A stretch of 64,000 nt of DNA from contig OZ241182.1 in the NCBI GenBank assembly GCA_965199595.1, forward strand, positions 2,480,001 through 2,544,000. Reading direction: 5' to 3'. Positions 35,558-44,915 of the stretch are shown here, piece by piece. The notes under the pieces were generated by a model, which worked only from the letters and a program-made list of their open reading frames with translations, was not told the origin of the DNA and searched no databases. A program made the position numbers and the translations under genes. This DNA comes from JBBROS01 sp965199595 (GTDB lineage: Bacteria > Pseudomonadota > Alphaproteobacteria > Acetobacterales > Acetobacteraceae). Position 1 is the first letter of the stretch, and every line of letters begins with the position of its first letter.

Positions 35558-35863
35558 TCAGCCCTTCATCAGATTGACGTCTTCGACCTCGATCGAACCA
35601 CGATTGCGGAAATACACGACCACGATGGCCAGCCCGATCGCCGCCTCCGCCGCCGCGACCGTCAGCACGAACAGCGCGAACACCTGCCCGGCCAGGTCTC
35701 CCAGCGCGGCGCTGAACCCGACCAGGTTGAGGTTCACCGAAAGCAGGATCAACTCGATCGACATCATGATGATGATGACGTTCTTGCGGTTGAGGAAGAT
35801 CCCGAACACGCCGAGCACGAACAGCACCGCGCCGACCGCGAGGTAGTGACCAACGCCGACCAT
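35558..35863 (-). CDS. nuoK: NADH-quinone oxidoreductase subunit K
   Basis: Small three-helix subunit of the membrane arm (MrpC-like), 101 residues from ATG 35863. The conserved glutamates sit in MMSIELILLSVNLN and VAAAEAAIGLA. The longer frame runs back over nuoJ and is not real. Single base between the start and the nuoJ stop. Confidence 0.97.
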   Translation of the reverse strand: MVGVGHYLAVGAVLFVLGVFGIFLNRKNVIIIMMSIELILLSVNLNLVGFSAALGDLAGQVFALFVLTVAAAEAAIGLAIVVVYFRNRGSIEVEDVNLMKG

Positions 35864-35864
35864 G

Positions 35865-36575
35865 CTAGTGCTCTCCCGGGCCGGGCTTGCCCACCCCATG
35901 CTCGTGCGGCTCGTTGCCATGCGGTGCGGCCAGCGCCGGCTCGGGCAGCGGGCGCCGGATTTCGTCTGCCGCCACGCCGCGGTTCCGCCCGACATTGACC
36001 AGCGTCAGCGTATCAGCCGCCGTGCGTGCATTCTGCCGCGCGATGTTCTGCCGGCGGGTGCCGATCTTCTTGCGATGGGTCAGCACGATGGCCCCGATCA
36101 TCGCGACCATCAGGATCAGGCCCGAGGCCTGGAACAGCAGGATGTAGTCGGTATAGATCAGGTGCCCCAGCGCCCGGGTGTTCTCGACCCCCTCCGGCGT
36201 GGTGGACAGCCGGATCACCCCCGTTTCCGGCGCGAACCGCCAGCCGCCCAGCACCAGCGCCAGTTCGACGAACAGCACCAGGCCGACCACGGCACCGATC
36301 GGCGCATACCGCTGGAAGCCCTCGCGCGCCTGGGCGAAGTTCACGTCCAGCATCATGACCACGAACAGGAACAGCACCGCGACCGCGCCCACGTAGACGA
36401 TCACCAGGATCATCGCGAGGAACTCGGCCCCGGCGATCAGGAACAGCGCCGCCGCGTTGAAGAACGCGAGGATCAGGCACAGCACCGAGTGCACGGGGTT
36501 GCGGCAGGTGATGACCGCGGTGGCCGAGGCGATCAGCACCGCCGCGAACACGTAGAAGAAGAAGGTGACGAGCAT
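35865..36575 (-). CDS. nuoJ: NADH-quinone oxidoreductase subunit J
   Basis: Five-helix membrane-arm subunit, 236 residues from ATG 36575. The pi-bulge helix region reads FLAMILVIVYVGAVAVLFLFVVMML. A hydrophilic C-terminal tail of about 60 residues (GTRRQNIARQNARTA to the end, with HEHG) is longer than in E. coli NuoJ (184). Ends one base before the nuoK start. Confidence 0.95.
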   Translation of the reverse strand: MLVTFFFYVFAAVLIASATAVITCRNPVHSVLCLILAFFNAAALFLIAGAEFLAMILVIVYVGAVAVLFLFVVMMLDVNFAQAREGFQRYAPIGAVVGLVLFVELALVLGGWRFAPETGVIRLSTTPEGVENTRALGHLIYTDYILLFQASGLILMVAMIGAIVLTHRKKIGTRRQNIARQNARTAADTLTLVNVGRNRGVAADEIRRPLPEPALAAPHGNEPHEHGVGKPGPGEH

Positions 36576-36582
36576 GCGATCC

Positions 36583-37071
36583 TCAGCGATACGGCGCGTC
36601 GAGTTCGAGCCGCTTGGACAGCTCGCTCTCCCACCGGTCCCCATTGGCCAGCAGCCTGGACTTGTCATACATCAACTCGGCCCGCGTCTCGGTGGCGAAC
36701 TCGAAGTTCGGCCCCTCGACGATGGCGTCCACCGGGCAGCTTTCCTCGCACAGCCCGCAATAGATGCACTTGGTCATGTCGATGTCATACCGCGTGGTGC
36801 GGCGGGAGCCGTCTTCGCGCGGCTCGGCCTCGATGGTGATGGCAAGCGCCGGGCACACGGCCTCGCACAGCTTGCAGGCGATGCATCGCTCTTCCCCGTT
36901 CGGGTAGCGGCGCAGCGCGTGCTCACCCTTGAAGCGCGGGCTCAAGGTGCCCTTCTCATAGGGGTAGTTGAGCGTGGCCTTGGGCCGGAAGAAATACTTG
37001 AGCGTCAGGGCCATGCCCGACACAAGCTCACCCAGCAACAGCCCGCGGGCGGTGCGATCCAGAAATGCCAT
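36583..37071 (-). CDS. nuoI: NADH-quinone oxidoreductase subunit I, 2x[4Fe-4S]
   Basis: Peripheral-arm subunit carrying clusters N6a and N6b, 162 residues from ATG 37071. Two ferredoxin motifs are complete: CIACKLCEAVCP and CIYCGLCEESCP. The N-terminal amphipathic helix and FRPKATLNYPYEKG anchor it to the membrane arm. Five bases after the nuoH stop. Confidence 0.97.
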   Translation of the reverse strand: MAFLDRTARGLLLGELVSGMALTLKYFFRPKATLNYPYEKGTLSPRFKGEHALRRYPNGEERCIACKLCEAVCPALAITIEAEPREDGSRRTTRYDIDMTKCIYCGLCEESCPVDAIVEGPNFEFATETRAELMYDKSRLLANGDRWESELSKRLELDAPYR

Positions 37072-37075
37072 GGGT

Positions 37076-38098
37076 TCAGACTCCTTGCTGGCCCGGAAGC
37101 CAGCCGAAGGCGAGCAGCACACCCGCCGTCAGTATGAGCCAGCCAAGCGACAGCGGCAGGAACACCTTCCAGCCCAGCCGCATCAACTGGTCGTAGCGGT
37201 AGCGCGGAAAGGTCGCGCGCACCCAGATGAACATGAACAGCACGATGCAGATCTTGGCGATGAACCAGATCGGGCCCGGCACCCAGGTGAACGGCGCAAA
37301 CGGGATCGGGCTCAGCCATCCGCCGAGGAACAGGATGCTGGTCAATGCCGACATCAGGATCATGTTGGCGTATTCGCCGAGGAAGAACAGCCCGAACGTC
37401 ATGGCGCCATACTCGACGTGGAACCCGCCGACGATCTCGCTCTCACCCTCGGGAAGGTCGAACGGCGCCCGGTTGGTTTCCGCCAGGATGCTGACGAAGA
37501 ACACGATGAACATCGGGAACAGCGGGATGAAGAACCACACCCGCTCCTGCGCCATCACGATGTCCGTCAGGTTCAGCGACCCGGCACACAGCAGCACCGT
37601 GACGATCACGAACCCCATGCTCACTTCGTAGCTGACCATCTGCGCCGCCGAACGCAGCGCGCCCAGGAACGCGTACTTCGAGTTGCTGGCCCAGCCGGCG
37701 ATCACGATGCCATAGACACCCATGCTGCTGACCGCGAACAGGTACAGCACGCCCACGTTGATATCGGCGATCGCCCAGCCCTCGTTCACCGGGATCACCG
37801 CCCAGGCGATCATCGCCAGCGTCATCGTCAGCAACGGCGCCACCAGGAACAGCATGCGGTTTGCACCGGTGGGGACGATGGTCTCCTTCATCAGCATCTT
37901 CACCGCATCGGCGAAGGGCTGCAGCAGCCCGAACGGGCCCACCACGTTGGGGCCCAGGCGCATCTGCATCGCCGCCATCACCTTCCGCTCGGCGAGCGTC
38001 AGATAGGCGACGCCGATCAGCAGCGGCACCAGCAAGGCCAGGGTCTTGACCAGGGTCAGCAGCAGAATACCAAATGGAGTGACGAGAAACTCAGCCAT
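37076..38098 (-). CDS. nuoH: NADH-quinone oxidoreductase subunit H
   Basis: Eight-helix subunit that with NuoB and NuoD forms the quinone chamber; 340 residues. Typical blocks: YLTLAERKVMAAMQMRLGPN and AETNRAPFDLPEGESEIVGG. ATG 38098 overlaps the nuoG stop as TGATG. Confidence 0.97.
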   Translation of the reverse strand: MAEFLVTPFGILLLTLVKTLALLVPLLIGVAYLTLAERKVMAAMQMRLGPNVVGPFGLLQPFADAVKMLMKETIVPTGANRMLFLVAPLLTMTLAMIAWAVIPVNEGWAIADINVGVLYLFAVSSMGVYGIVIAGWASNSKYAFLGALRSAAQMVSYEVSMGFVIVTVLLCAGSLNLTDIVMAQERVWFFIPLFPMFIVFFVSILAETNRAPFDLPEGESEIVGGFHVEYGAMTFGLFFLGEYANMILMSALTSILFLGGWLSPIPFAPFTWVPGPIWFIAKICIVLFMFIWVRATFPRYRYDQLMRLGWKVFLPLSLGWLILTAGVLLAFGWLPGQQGV

Positions 38099-40137
38099 CA
38101 CTCGGCCGCCTGCTGCATCACGGGTGCCGTATAGGTGCGGCTGCACTCCGCCATCGTCTCGCTGGCCCGGGCGATCGGGTTGGTCAGGTAGTAGTCCGGC
38201 ACCGACACCCCGAACTGCACCGCGCCGAGCGGCCCTGCGGCAGGCCCCGCCTTGTCCATGCAGCCGCGCATCGGCAGCGCCTGGACCGTGGCGAACACCG
38301 GGTTCACGGCGACCAGCCGCGCACGAACCGCCGCGATGGTGTCGTATGGCAAGGGCTGCCCCAGCACGGCGCTGAACGCCCGCAGGATCGACCAGTCCTC
38401 GCGCGCCTCGCCCGGCGGCTGCGTCGCGGGGAAGCCGCGCTGCACCCGGCCTTCGGTGTTGACGTAGGTGCCGCCCTTCTCCGCATAGGCGGCACCCGGC
38501 AGGATCACATCGGCCCGCGCCGCGCCGCGGTCGCCGTGGTGGCCTTGATACACCACGAAGGTCTCGGCCCCGATCGCCGCGGTGTCGAACTCATCGGCGC
38601 CCAGCAGCCAGAGCAGGTCCACGCCGCCGCCCAACATCGCCGGCAGCGCCTTGCCGCCCGTGCCAGGCACGAAGCCAAGATCCAGGGCACCCACGCGCGA
38701 GGCCGCCATGTGCAACACGTTGAAGCCGTGCCATTCCGCCGTCAGCGCCCCACTCGATTCGGCAAGTGCCCAGGCAGCGCCGAGGACCGCGGCGCCGGTG
38801 TCACCCCGAAGCGCCGACTGCCCGACGATGACCATGGGTCGCTTGGCGGCACGGAAGGCGTCGGCAAAGGCGCCGGTGAAGTTGGCGAGCCCGTCATTGC
38901 CGAGATGCGTGGCGTCGTAGGTGAGATCGACCGCCGGGCCGATGACCCCGACAGGGCAGCCGCCGAGCGCCCAACGCTTGCGGATGCGCGCGTTCAGCAC
39001 CGGGGCCTCGCGCCGCGGGTTGCTGCCGATCAACAGGATCGCGTCGGCGTCCTCGATCCCCGCCACGGTGGAGTTGAACACGTAGAAATCCCGCCGCCCG
39101 GCCTGCAACGCAGCACCGTCCTGGCGGCAATCGAGGTTCGCCGAGCCCAGCGCACCCATCAGGTCCTTCAGGGCCACCATGCTCTCGGCGTCGCACAGAT
39201 CGCCGGCGACGGCGCCGATACGGTCACCGGCAAGACCCTTGAGCTTGGCTGCAATCGCGCCGAATGCCTCGGGCCAGCTTGCCGGACGCAGCCGGCCGTT
39301 CTCGCGCACCCAGGGCTTGTCGAGCCGCCGCCGCTTCAGCCCGTCATGGCTGAAGCGCGATTTGTCGCCCAGCCACTCCTCGTTCACCGACTCGTTGATC
39401 CGCGGCAGCACCCGCAGCACCTCGGACCCGCGGCTGTCGATCCGGATGTTGCACCCGAGTGCGTCGTGCACGTCCACGCTATCGGTCTTGCGCAGCTCCC
39501 ACGGCCGGGCCGTGAAGCTGTAGGGCTTGTTCAGCAGCGCGCCCACCGGGCAGATATCGATCAGGTTGCCGGACAGCTCGGACGTCAGCGCCTTCTCGAT
39601 ATAGGTGCCGATCTCCATGCTCTCGCCGCGGCTGGTGGCGCCCATCTCGGACACGCCGGCCACCTCGCTGCTGAACCGCACGCAGCGGGTGCAGTGGATG
39701 CACCGGGTCATGAACGTCTTGACCAGCGGACCCAGATACTTGTCCTTCACCGCCCGCTTGTTCTCGGCATAGCGCGAGTGGTCCATGCCGTACGAATACG
39801 CCTGGTCCTGCAGGTCGCACTCGCCGCCCTGGTCGCAGATCGGGCAGTCCAGCGGATGGTTGATCAGCAGGAACTCCATCACGCCCCGGCGCGCATTGCG
39901 CACCATCAGCGTGTCGGTCCGCACCACCATGCCATCTGCGACGGGGTAGGCGCAGGATGCGATCGGCTTCGGCGCCTTCTCGACCTCCACCAGGCACATG
40001 CGGCAGTTGCCCGCCACGCTCAGCCGTTCATGGTAGCAGAAGCGCGGCACCTCGACGCCGACCGCCTCGCACGCCTGCAACACGGAGGCCCCGTTCGGAA
40101 CCTCCACCTCAACGCCATCGACCGTCAGCTTGGCCAT
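38098..40137 (-). CDS. nuoG: NADH-quinone oxidoreductase subunit G
   Basis: Large peripheral-arm subunit, 679 residues, starting with a [2Fe-2S] ferredoxin domain (RFCYHERLSVAGNCRMC), then HPLDCPICDQGGECDLQ (His-Cys ligated [4Fe-4S]) and CIHCTRCVRF, then a molybdopterin-oxidoreductase-like domain without cofactor. Start ATG 40137 overlaps the TAA of the pentapeptide-repeat gene (TAATG), so its translation may be coupled to that insertion rather than to nuoF directly. Confidence 0.97.
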   Translation of the reverse strand: MAKLTVDGVEVEVPNGASVLQACEAVGVEVPRFCYHERLSVAGNCRMCLVEVEKAPKPIASCAYPVADGMVVRTDTLMVRNARRGVMEFLLINHPLDCPICDQGGECDLQDQAYSYGMDHSRYAENKRAVKDKYLGPLVKTFMTRCIHCTRCVRFSSEVAGVSEMGATSRGESMEIGTYIEKALTSELSGNLIDICPVGALLNKPYSFTARPWELRKTDSVDVHDALGCNIRIDSRGSEVLRVLPRINESVNEEWLGDKSRFSHDGLKRRRLDKPWVRENGRLRPASWPEAFGAIAAKLKGLAGDRIGAVAGDLCDAESMVALKDLMGALGSANLDCRQDGAALQAGRRDFYVFNSTVAGIEDADAILLIGSNPRREAPVLNARIRKRWALGGCPVGVIGPAVDLTYDATHLGNDGLANFTGAFADAFRAAKRPMVIVGQSALRGDTGAAVLGAAWALAESSGALTAEWHGFNVLHMAASRVGALDLGFVPGTGGKALPAMLGGGVDLLWLLGADEFDTAAIGAETFVVYQGHHGDRGAARADVILPGAAYAEKGGTYVNTEGRVQRGFPATQPPGEAREDWSILRAFSAVLGQPLPYDTIAAVRARLVAVNPVFATVQALPMRGCMDKAGPAAGPLGAVQFGVSVPDYYLTNPIARASETMAECSRTYTAPVMQQAAE

Positions 40138-40433
40138 TACGCTGTCTTCCTATACGCGGCGAGCAAGGTTAAAACCTCAATCCCGTCGATCTGCATGCCT
40201 GTTAGTCTGCAAGACTCAATCTTCAATCCGGACAAGTCCGTGTTCTGGATGGTGCCCCCGGCAAACGAGACGTCGTTCATGCGCGAACCGGAAAGGTTCA
40301 CGTCGTCGAACCGAGCGCCGGCCAGGTTGACGTCATCGAACGCCGCACCAGCCAGCTTGCAGCGAAGGAATGAGGACCCGGCAAGGTCGGCATCCCGCGC
40401 GGCGACCGCTTCGCTCAGACCCGTTATGTCCAT
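40137..40433 (-). CDS. Pentapeptide-repeat protein inserted between nuoF and nuoG
   Basis: A 98-residue protein made almost wholly of pentapeptide repeats (A/V-[DN]-L-x-x type; about 13 units over residues 15-80: DADLAG, VNLAG, VNLSG, TDLSG and others), forming a small right-handed beta helix. It ends IDGIEVLTLLAAYRKTA. ATG 40433 overlaps the nuoF stop (TGATG) and its TAA overlaps the nuoG start (TAATG), so it is locked into the complex I operon. The stretch is visibly less GC-rich than nuoF and nuoG, hinting at a later acquisition. No enzymatic motif; a role with complex I is untested. Confidence 0.85.
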   Translation of the reverse strand: MDITGLSEAVAARDADLAGSSFLRCKLAGAAFDDVNLAGARFDDVNLSGSRMNDVSFAGGTIQNTDLSGLKIESCRLTGMQIDGIEVLTLLAAYRKTA

Positions 40434-41743
40434 CACTCGGCGGCCATCGGCAAGGTGGCTTGAACCGCACGCGACTTGTAAGCGGCGATCCGCTCCTCCA
40501 TCAACGGCCGGAAATGCCGGATCAGCCCCTGGATCGGCCAGGCCGCCGCATCGCCAAGGGCGCAGATGGTGTGCCCTTCGATCTGCCGGGTCACCTGCTC
40601 CAGCGTGTCGATCTCAGATATCTCGGCCCGGCCCTGCACCATCCGGCCCATCACGCGCATCATCCAGCCCGTACCCTCGCGGCATGGCGTGCACTGGCCG
40701 CAGCTCTCATGCTTGTAGAACTGCGCCAGGCGATGGATGGCGCGGATCACGTCCGTGCTCTTGTCCATCACCATCACGCCCGCGGTACCGAGACCCGACT
40801 TCACGTCGCGCAGGCTGTCGAAGTCCATCAGCACGGTGTCGCAGATCTCCTTCGGCAGCAGCGGCACGCTGGAGCCGCCGGGGATCACCGCCAGCAGGTT
40901 GTCCCACCCGCCGCGAACGCCGCCGGCATACTTGTCGATCAGCTCCCGCAACGGGATGCCAAGCTCTTCCTCGACGTTGCACGGCTTGTTCACGTGACCG
41001 CTGATGCAGAAGATCTTGGTGCCGGCGTTCTTCGGCCGGCCCATCGCGCTGAACCAGGCCCCGCCGCGCCGCAGGATGGTCGGCACGACGGCGATGGTCT
41101 CGACGTTGTTCACCGTGGTCGGGCAGCCATACAGGCCCACCGCCGCCGGAAAGGGCGGCTTCAGGCGCGGCATGCCCTTCTTGCCCTCAAGGCTCTCCAG
41201 CAACGCCGTCTCCTCGCCGCAGATATAGGCCCCGGCGCCCCGGTGCACGTAGCACTCGAAGTCATAGCCGGACCCGCAGGCGTTCTTGCCGATCAACCCG
41301 GCGGCGTAGCACTCGTCCACCGCCCGCTGCAGCGCCACGGACTCGTTGTAGTACTCGCCGCGGATATAGATGTAGCAGGCGCCCGCCCCCATCGCGAAGC
41401 TGGCGATGAGGCAACCCTCGATCAGCTTGTGCGGATCGTGCCGGATGATGTCGCGGTCCTTGCAGGTGCCGGGCTCGCTCTCATCGGCATTCACCACCAG
41501 GTAGCTCGGCCGGCCATCCGGCGCCGCCGCCTTGGGCATGAACGACCACTTCATCCCGGTCGGGAACCCGGCGCCGCCACGGCCGCGCAGGCCCGAGGCC
41601 TTCATCTCGTCGATGATCGCGTCACGGCCGCGCGCCAGGATGGCGGCCGTGCCATCCCAGTCGCCCCGGCTGCGCGCGCCTGCCAGCCCGGCATCATGCA
41701 GGCCGTACAGGTTGGTGAAGATACGGTCCTTGTCGTCAAGCAT
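40433..41743 (-). CDS. nuoF: NADH-quinone oxidoreductase subunit F
   Basis: NADH-binding flavoprotein of complex I with FMN and a [4Fe-4S] cluster, 436 residues from ATG 41743. NADH/FMN site: LRGRGGAGFPTGMKW and NADESEPGTCKDR; cluster N3 ligands in ESCGQCTPCREGTGW. Overlaps nuoE by 8 bases. Followed without gap by the pentapeptide-repeat gene instead of nuoG. Confidence 0.97.
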   Translation of the reverse strand: MLDDKDRIFTNLYGLHDAGLAGARSRGDWDGTAAILARGRDAIIDEMKASGLRGRGGAGFPTGMKWSFMPKAAAPDGRPSYLVVNADESEPGTCKDRDIIRHDPHKLIEGCLIASFAMGAGACYIYIRGEYYNESVALQRAVDECYAAGLIGKNACGSGYDFECYVHRGAGAYICGEETALLESLEGKKGMPRLKPPFPAAVGLYGCPTTVNNVETIAVVPTILRRGGAWFSAMGRPKNAGTKIFCISGHVNKPCNVEEELGIPLRELIDKYAGGVRGGWDNLLAVIPGGSSVPLLPKEICDTVLMDFDSLRDVKSGLGTAGVMVMDKSTDVIRAIHRLAQFYKHESCGQCTPCREGTGWMMRVMGRMVQGRAEISEIDTLEQVTRQIEGHTICALGDAAAWPIQGLIRHFRPLMEERIAAYKSRAVQATLPMAAE

Positions 41744-42464
41744 CCTGCGACTCCACGTGCAGCAGCGTCGTCGGCCCACCCTCGGGCGCCGAGGTGGCCC
41801 GGCCGATCGTCGAACCCACCGGCGGCCGCTCGCCCCGCCGCAGCGCCTGCAGCAGCGCGCGGGTGCGGTCGTAGTCCAGGTCCTCGTAATAGTCGCTGTC
41901 CACCTGCAGGATCGGCGCGTTCACGCAGGCACCCAGGCACTCCACCTCGGTCATGGTGAACAGGCCGTCGGCGCTGGTGTCCTTCCAGCCCTTGATCCCG
42001 GTCTCGTCGCGGCAGGCCCGGGTGATGTCATCGGACCCGCGCAGCCAGCACGGCGTCGTGCCGCACACCTGCAGGTGATAGCGCCCGATCGGCTTGGTGT
42101 TGAACATCAGGTAGAAGGTCGCGACCTCGTAAACCCGGATCGGCGGCATCCCGAGCCGGGCCGCGATCACGTCCATGGCGATCCGCGGCACCCAGGCGCT
42201 CCCGGTGGCCCGGCCCATCTGATTCTGCGCCTCATACAATAGCGGGATCACGGCGCTCGCCTTCCGCGCCTCGGGGTATTTGGCCAGAATGGTGCCGATC
42301 TCCGCCTCGCTGGTGGCGTCGAAGGCGAAGCTGGCAGGCTCCGGCTGCTCGGCCGCCGGGTTGGTGGCGGACCCCATCGGCTCCGCCGTACCCATGGCGC
42401 TGGCCGCCTGCGCCGGCCGGTTCAGGCGGGCGGAGGCGTTGTCCTCGTTCTCGAAGCCGCTCAC
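41736..42464 (-). CDS. nuoE: NADH-quinone oxidoreductase subunit E
   Basis: [2Fe-2S] subunit (cluster N1a), 242 residues from GTG 42464, which overlaps the nuoD stop as GTGA. The four cysteines are in CGTTPCWLRG and ECLGACVNAP. An alanine/proline-rich leader of about 40 residues precedes the thioredoxin-like fold. The long frame upstream lies antisense to reading sense in nuoD and was not used. Confidence 0.96.
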   Translation of the reverse strand: MSGFENEDNASARLNRPAQAASAMGTAEPMGSATNPAAEQPEPASFAFDATSEAEIGTILAKYPEARKASAVIPLLYEAQNQMGRATGSAWVPRIAMDVIAARLGMPPIRVYEVATFYLMFNTKPIGRYHLQVCGTTPCWLRGSDDITRACRDETGIKGWKDTSADGLFTMTEVECLGACVNAPILQVDSDYYEDLDYDRTRALLQALRRGERPPVGSTIGRATSAPEGGPTTLLHVESQDA

Positions 42465-43726
42465 CGGTCGATCTCCCCGAACACGACGTCGAGCGAGCCG
42501 ATCACGGCCACGGCGTCGGCCAGCATATGCCGCTTCGACATATGCTCGACCGCCTGCAGGAAGGCGAAACCGGTCGGGCGGATCTTGCAGCGATAGGGCC
42601 GGTTGCTGCCATCGGCGATCAGGTACACCCCGAACTCGCCCTTGGGGCTCTCGGTGGCGGTGTAGGTGGCGCCGGCCGGGACGTGAAAGCCCTCGGTATA
42701 CAGCTTGAAGTGATGGATCAGCGCCTCCATCGAGCGCTTCATCTCCTGCCGCCGCGGTGCCGTGAACTTGCGGTCCACGATCTTCACATCGCCGGGCTGC
42801 ATCTTCGCCAGGCACTGCTGGATGATGAGGGTGCTCTGCCGCATCTCGGCGACGCGCACGAGATACCGGTCATAGCAGTCCCCGTTGCGGCCGACCGGCA
42901 CATCGAACTCAACCTGGTCATACATGTCGTAGGGCTGCGAGCGACGCAGGTCCCACGGAATGCCCGAGGCGCGGATGCACGGCCCGGTGAAGCCCCAGGC
43001 CAGCGCATCCTCCGGCGTCATGATGCCGATATCGACGGTGCGCTGCTTCCAGATGCGGTTGCCGCTGAGCAGCTGCTCCAGCTCGTCCACGAACTTCGGG
43101 AAGGTACGCGCCCACTCGCCGATCTTGTCCTCGAGCCCGGCCGGCAGGTCCCGTGCCACCCCGCCCGTCCGAAAGTAGTTGCCGTGATACCGCGCACCCG
43201 AAGCCGCCTCGTAGAACTCAAGCAGCTTCTCCCGCTCCTCGAATCCCCACAGGCTTGGCGTGATGGCGCCGACATCGAGCGCGTAGGTGGTGATGTTGAG
43301 CAGATGGTTCAGGATGCGCGTGATCTCGGCGAACATCGTGCGGATCCACCTGGCCCGCAGCGGCGCCTCGATCGAGAGCAGCTTCTCCTGCGCCAGCACC
43401 CAGGTGTGCTCCATGCACATCGGGCTGACGTAATCCAGCCGGTCGAAATACGGGAGCGCCTGCAGATAGGTCTTGTGCTCGATCAGCTTCTCGGTGCCGC
43501 GGTGCAGCAGCCCGATATGCGGGTCCGCCCGCTCCACGACCTCGCCATCCATCTCCAGGATCAGGCGCAGCACGCCATGCGCGGCGGGGTGCTGCGGCCC
43601 GAAGTTGATGGTGTGGTTGTCGACCTCGATGAACGTCTTGGTCGTCGGCTTGATCTCACCCGGGGTCGTGCCCTGCACGGTGCTCGCGTGGTGGTCGCGC
43701 AGGTTCTTGTCGATGATCTCGCTCAT
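42461..43726 (-). CDS. nuoD: NADH-quinone oxidoreductase subunit D
   Basis: 49-kDa-type quinone-chamber subunit, 421 residues. Contains NFGPQHPAAHGVLRL with the quinone-head His, then HRGTEKLIEHKTYLQALPY and C-terminal IGSLDVVFGEIDR. ATG 43726 overlaps the nuoC stop as ATGA. NuoC and NuoD are separate here, not fused as in E. coli. Confidence 0.97.
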   Translation of the reverse strand: MSEIIDKNLRDHHASTVQGTTPGEIKPTTKTFIEVDNHTINFGPQHPAAHGVLRLILEMDGEVVERADPHIGLLHRGTEKLIEHKTYLQALPYFDRLDYVSPMCMEHTWVLAQEKLLSIEAPLRARWIRTMFAEITRILNHLLNITTYALDVGAITPSLWGFEEREKLLEFYEAASGARYHGNYFRTGGVARDLPAGLEDKIGEWARTFPKFVDELEQLLSGNRIWKQRTVDIGIMTPEDALAWGFTGPCIRASGIPWDLRRSQPYDMYDQVEFDVPVGRNGDCYDRYLVRVAEMRQSTLIIQQCLAKMQPGDVKIVDRKFTAPRRQEMKRSMEALIHHFKLYTEGFHVPAGATYTATESPKGEFGVYLIADGSNRPYRCKIRPTGFAFLQAVEHMSKRHMLADAVAVIGSLDVVFGEIDR

Positions 43727-44358
43727 GGCGCTTCCCTTGGGGAATCCTTGGCGGCCGCGGCCTGGCGGTCGGTATGGGCCTTCTCGTCGCCGGGCAGCGT
43801 GACCATGCCTTCCCAGGGCGAGACGAAGTCGAAGTTCCGGAAATCCTGCGTCAGCGTTACCGGTTCGTTGATGACCTGCTTGCGCTCCTCGTCCCACCGC
43901 ACCTCGACATAGCCGGTCAGCGGGAAGTCCTTGCGTAGCGGATGACCATTGAAGCCGTAATCCGTAAGGATGCGCCGCAGGTCGGGCTGATCCTCGAACA
44001 CGATGCCGAACAGGTCCCACGCCTCACGCTCGAACCAGGTGGCGACCGGCCAGATGGTCCAGCAGCTCGGCACCGGGGTTGCCGCATCCGTATGCACGAT
44101 GACGCGCACACGGTGGTTCAGCCGCACGCTGAGCAGGTTGTAGACGACATCGAAGCGCAGCGTCCGGGTCGGCCAGTCCACGCCGCAGAGGTCCATCAGC
44201 TGCTCGCACCCGAAGTCCGGATGGTCGCGCAACGTCGTCAGCAGCGTCGCGACACTGGCGCGCTCGCCATACACCACCAGCTCGCCGCTCTCGACGGCAG
44301 CGCGATTGACGCCGGGCAGGGTGGCCGCCTGGCTGGCCAGGGCCGCGAGATCAGCCAC
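43723..44358 (-). CDS. nuoC: NADH-quinone oxidoreductase subunit C
   Basis: 30-kDa-type peripheral subunit, 211 residues from GTG 44358 overlapping nuoB by 8 bases. The signature ERExWDLFGIxF is visible as EREAWDLFGIVFEDQPDLRR, then FPLTGYVEVRWDEE. C-terminal tail polar. Confidence 0.96.
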   Translation of the reverse strand: MADLAALASQAATLPGVNRAAVESGELVVYGERASVATLLTTLRDHPDFGCEQLMDLCGVDWPTRTLRFDVVYNLLSVRLNHRVRVIVHTDAATPVPSCWTIWPVATWFEREAWDLFGIVFEDQPDLRRILTDYGFNGHPLRKDFPLTGYVEVRWDEERKQVINEPVTLTQDFRNFDFVSPWEGMVTLPGDEKAHTDRQAAAAKDSPREAP

Positions 44359-44911
44359 GAAGGATCGTCCCGGTGCGGCGGATCTTCTTCTGCAGCTGCA
44401 GGATGCCGTACACCAGCGCCTCCGCCGTCGGCGGGCAACCCGGCACATAGATGTCCACCGGCACGATCCGGTCACAGCCGCGCACGACGCTGTAGCTGTA
44501 ATGGTAGTAGCCGCCGCCATTCGCGCAGCTGCCCATGCTGATCACCCAGCGCGGCTCCGGCATCTGGTCATAGACCTTGCGCAGCGCCGGGGCCATCTTG
44601 TTGGTCAGCGTGCCGGCAACGATCATCACGTCGCTCTGCCGCGGGCTGGCGCGCGGGATCACCCCGAAGCGGTCCAGATCATAGCGCGGCATATAGGCGT
44701 GGATCATCTCCACGGCACAGCAGGCCAGGCCGAAGGTCATCGGCCAAAGGCTGCCCGTGCGGGCCCAGTTCACCACCTTGTCGAGGTTCGCCACCACGAA
44801 GCCCTTGTCGGCGACTTCACCGGTGATCCCCTTGATCACCGCATCCTGTTCAGGCCCGGGCGGCAGCGCGCCGCGATTCCAGGCCAGATCCATACCGGTC
44901 GCAGCACTCAT
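44351..44911 (-). CDS. nuoB: NADH-quinone oxidoreductase subunit B
   Basis: Subunit holding cluster N2, 186 residues. Tandem cysteines in LACCAVEM, then MGSCANGGGYYH and VPGCPPTAEAL complete the four ligands. Start ATG 44911 follows the nuoA stop by 4 bases. Confidence 0.97.
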   Translation of the reverse strand: MSAATGMDLAWNRGALPPGPEQDAVIKGITGEVADKGFVVANLDKVVNWARTGSLWPMTFGLACCAVEMIHAYMPRYDLDRFGVIPRASPRQSDVMIVAGTLTNKMAPALRKVYDQMPEPRWVISMGSCANGGGYYHYSYSVVRGCDRIVPVDIYVPGCPPTAEALVYGILQLQKKIRRTGTILRG

Positions 44912-44915
44912 GCGA

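Noticed and set aside
38536..41004. Plus-strand open frame of 822 codons antisense to nuoG and nuoF
   Set aside because: Ends in serine/arginine/proline noise and crosses several real genes and their junctions.
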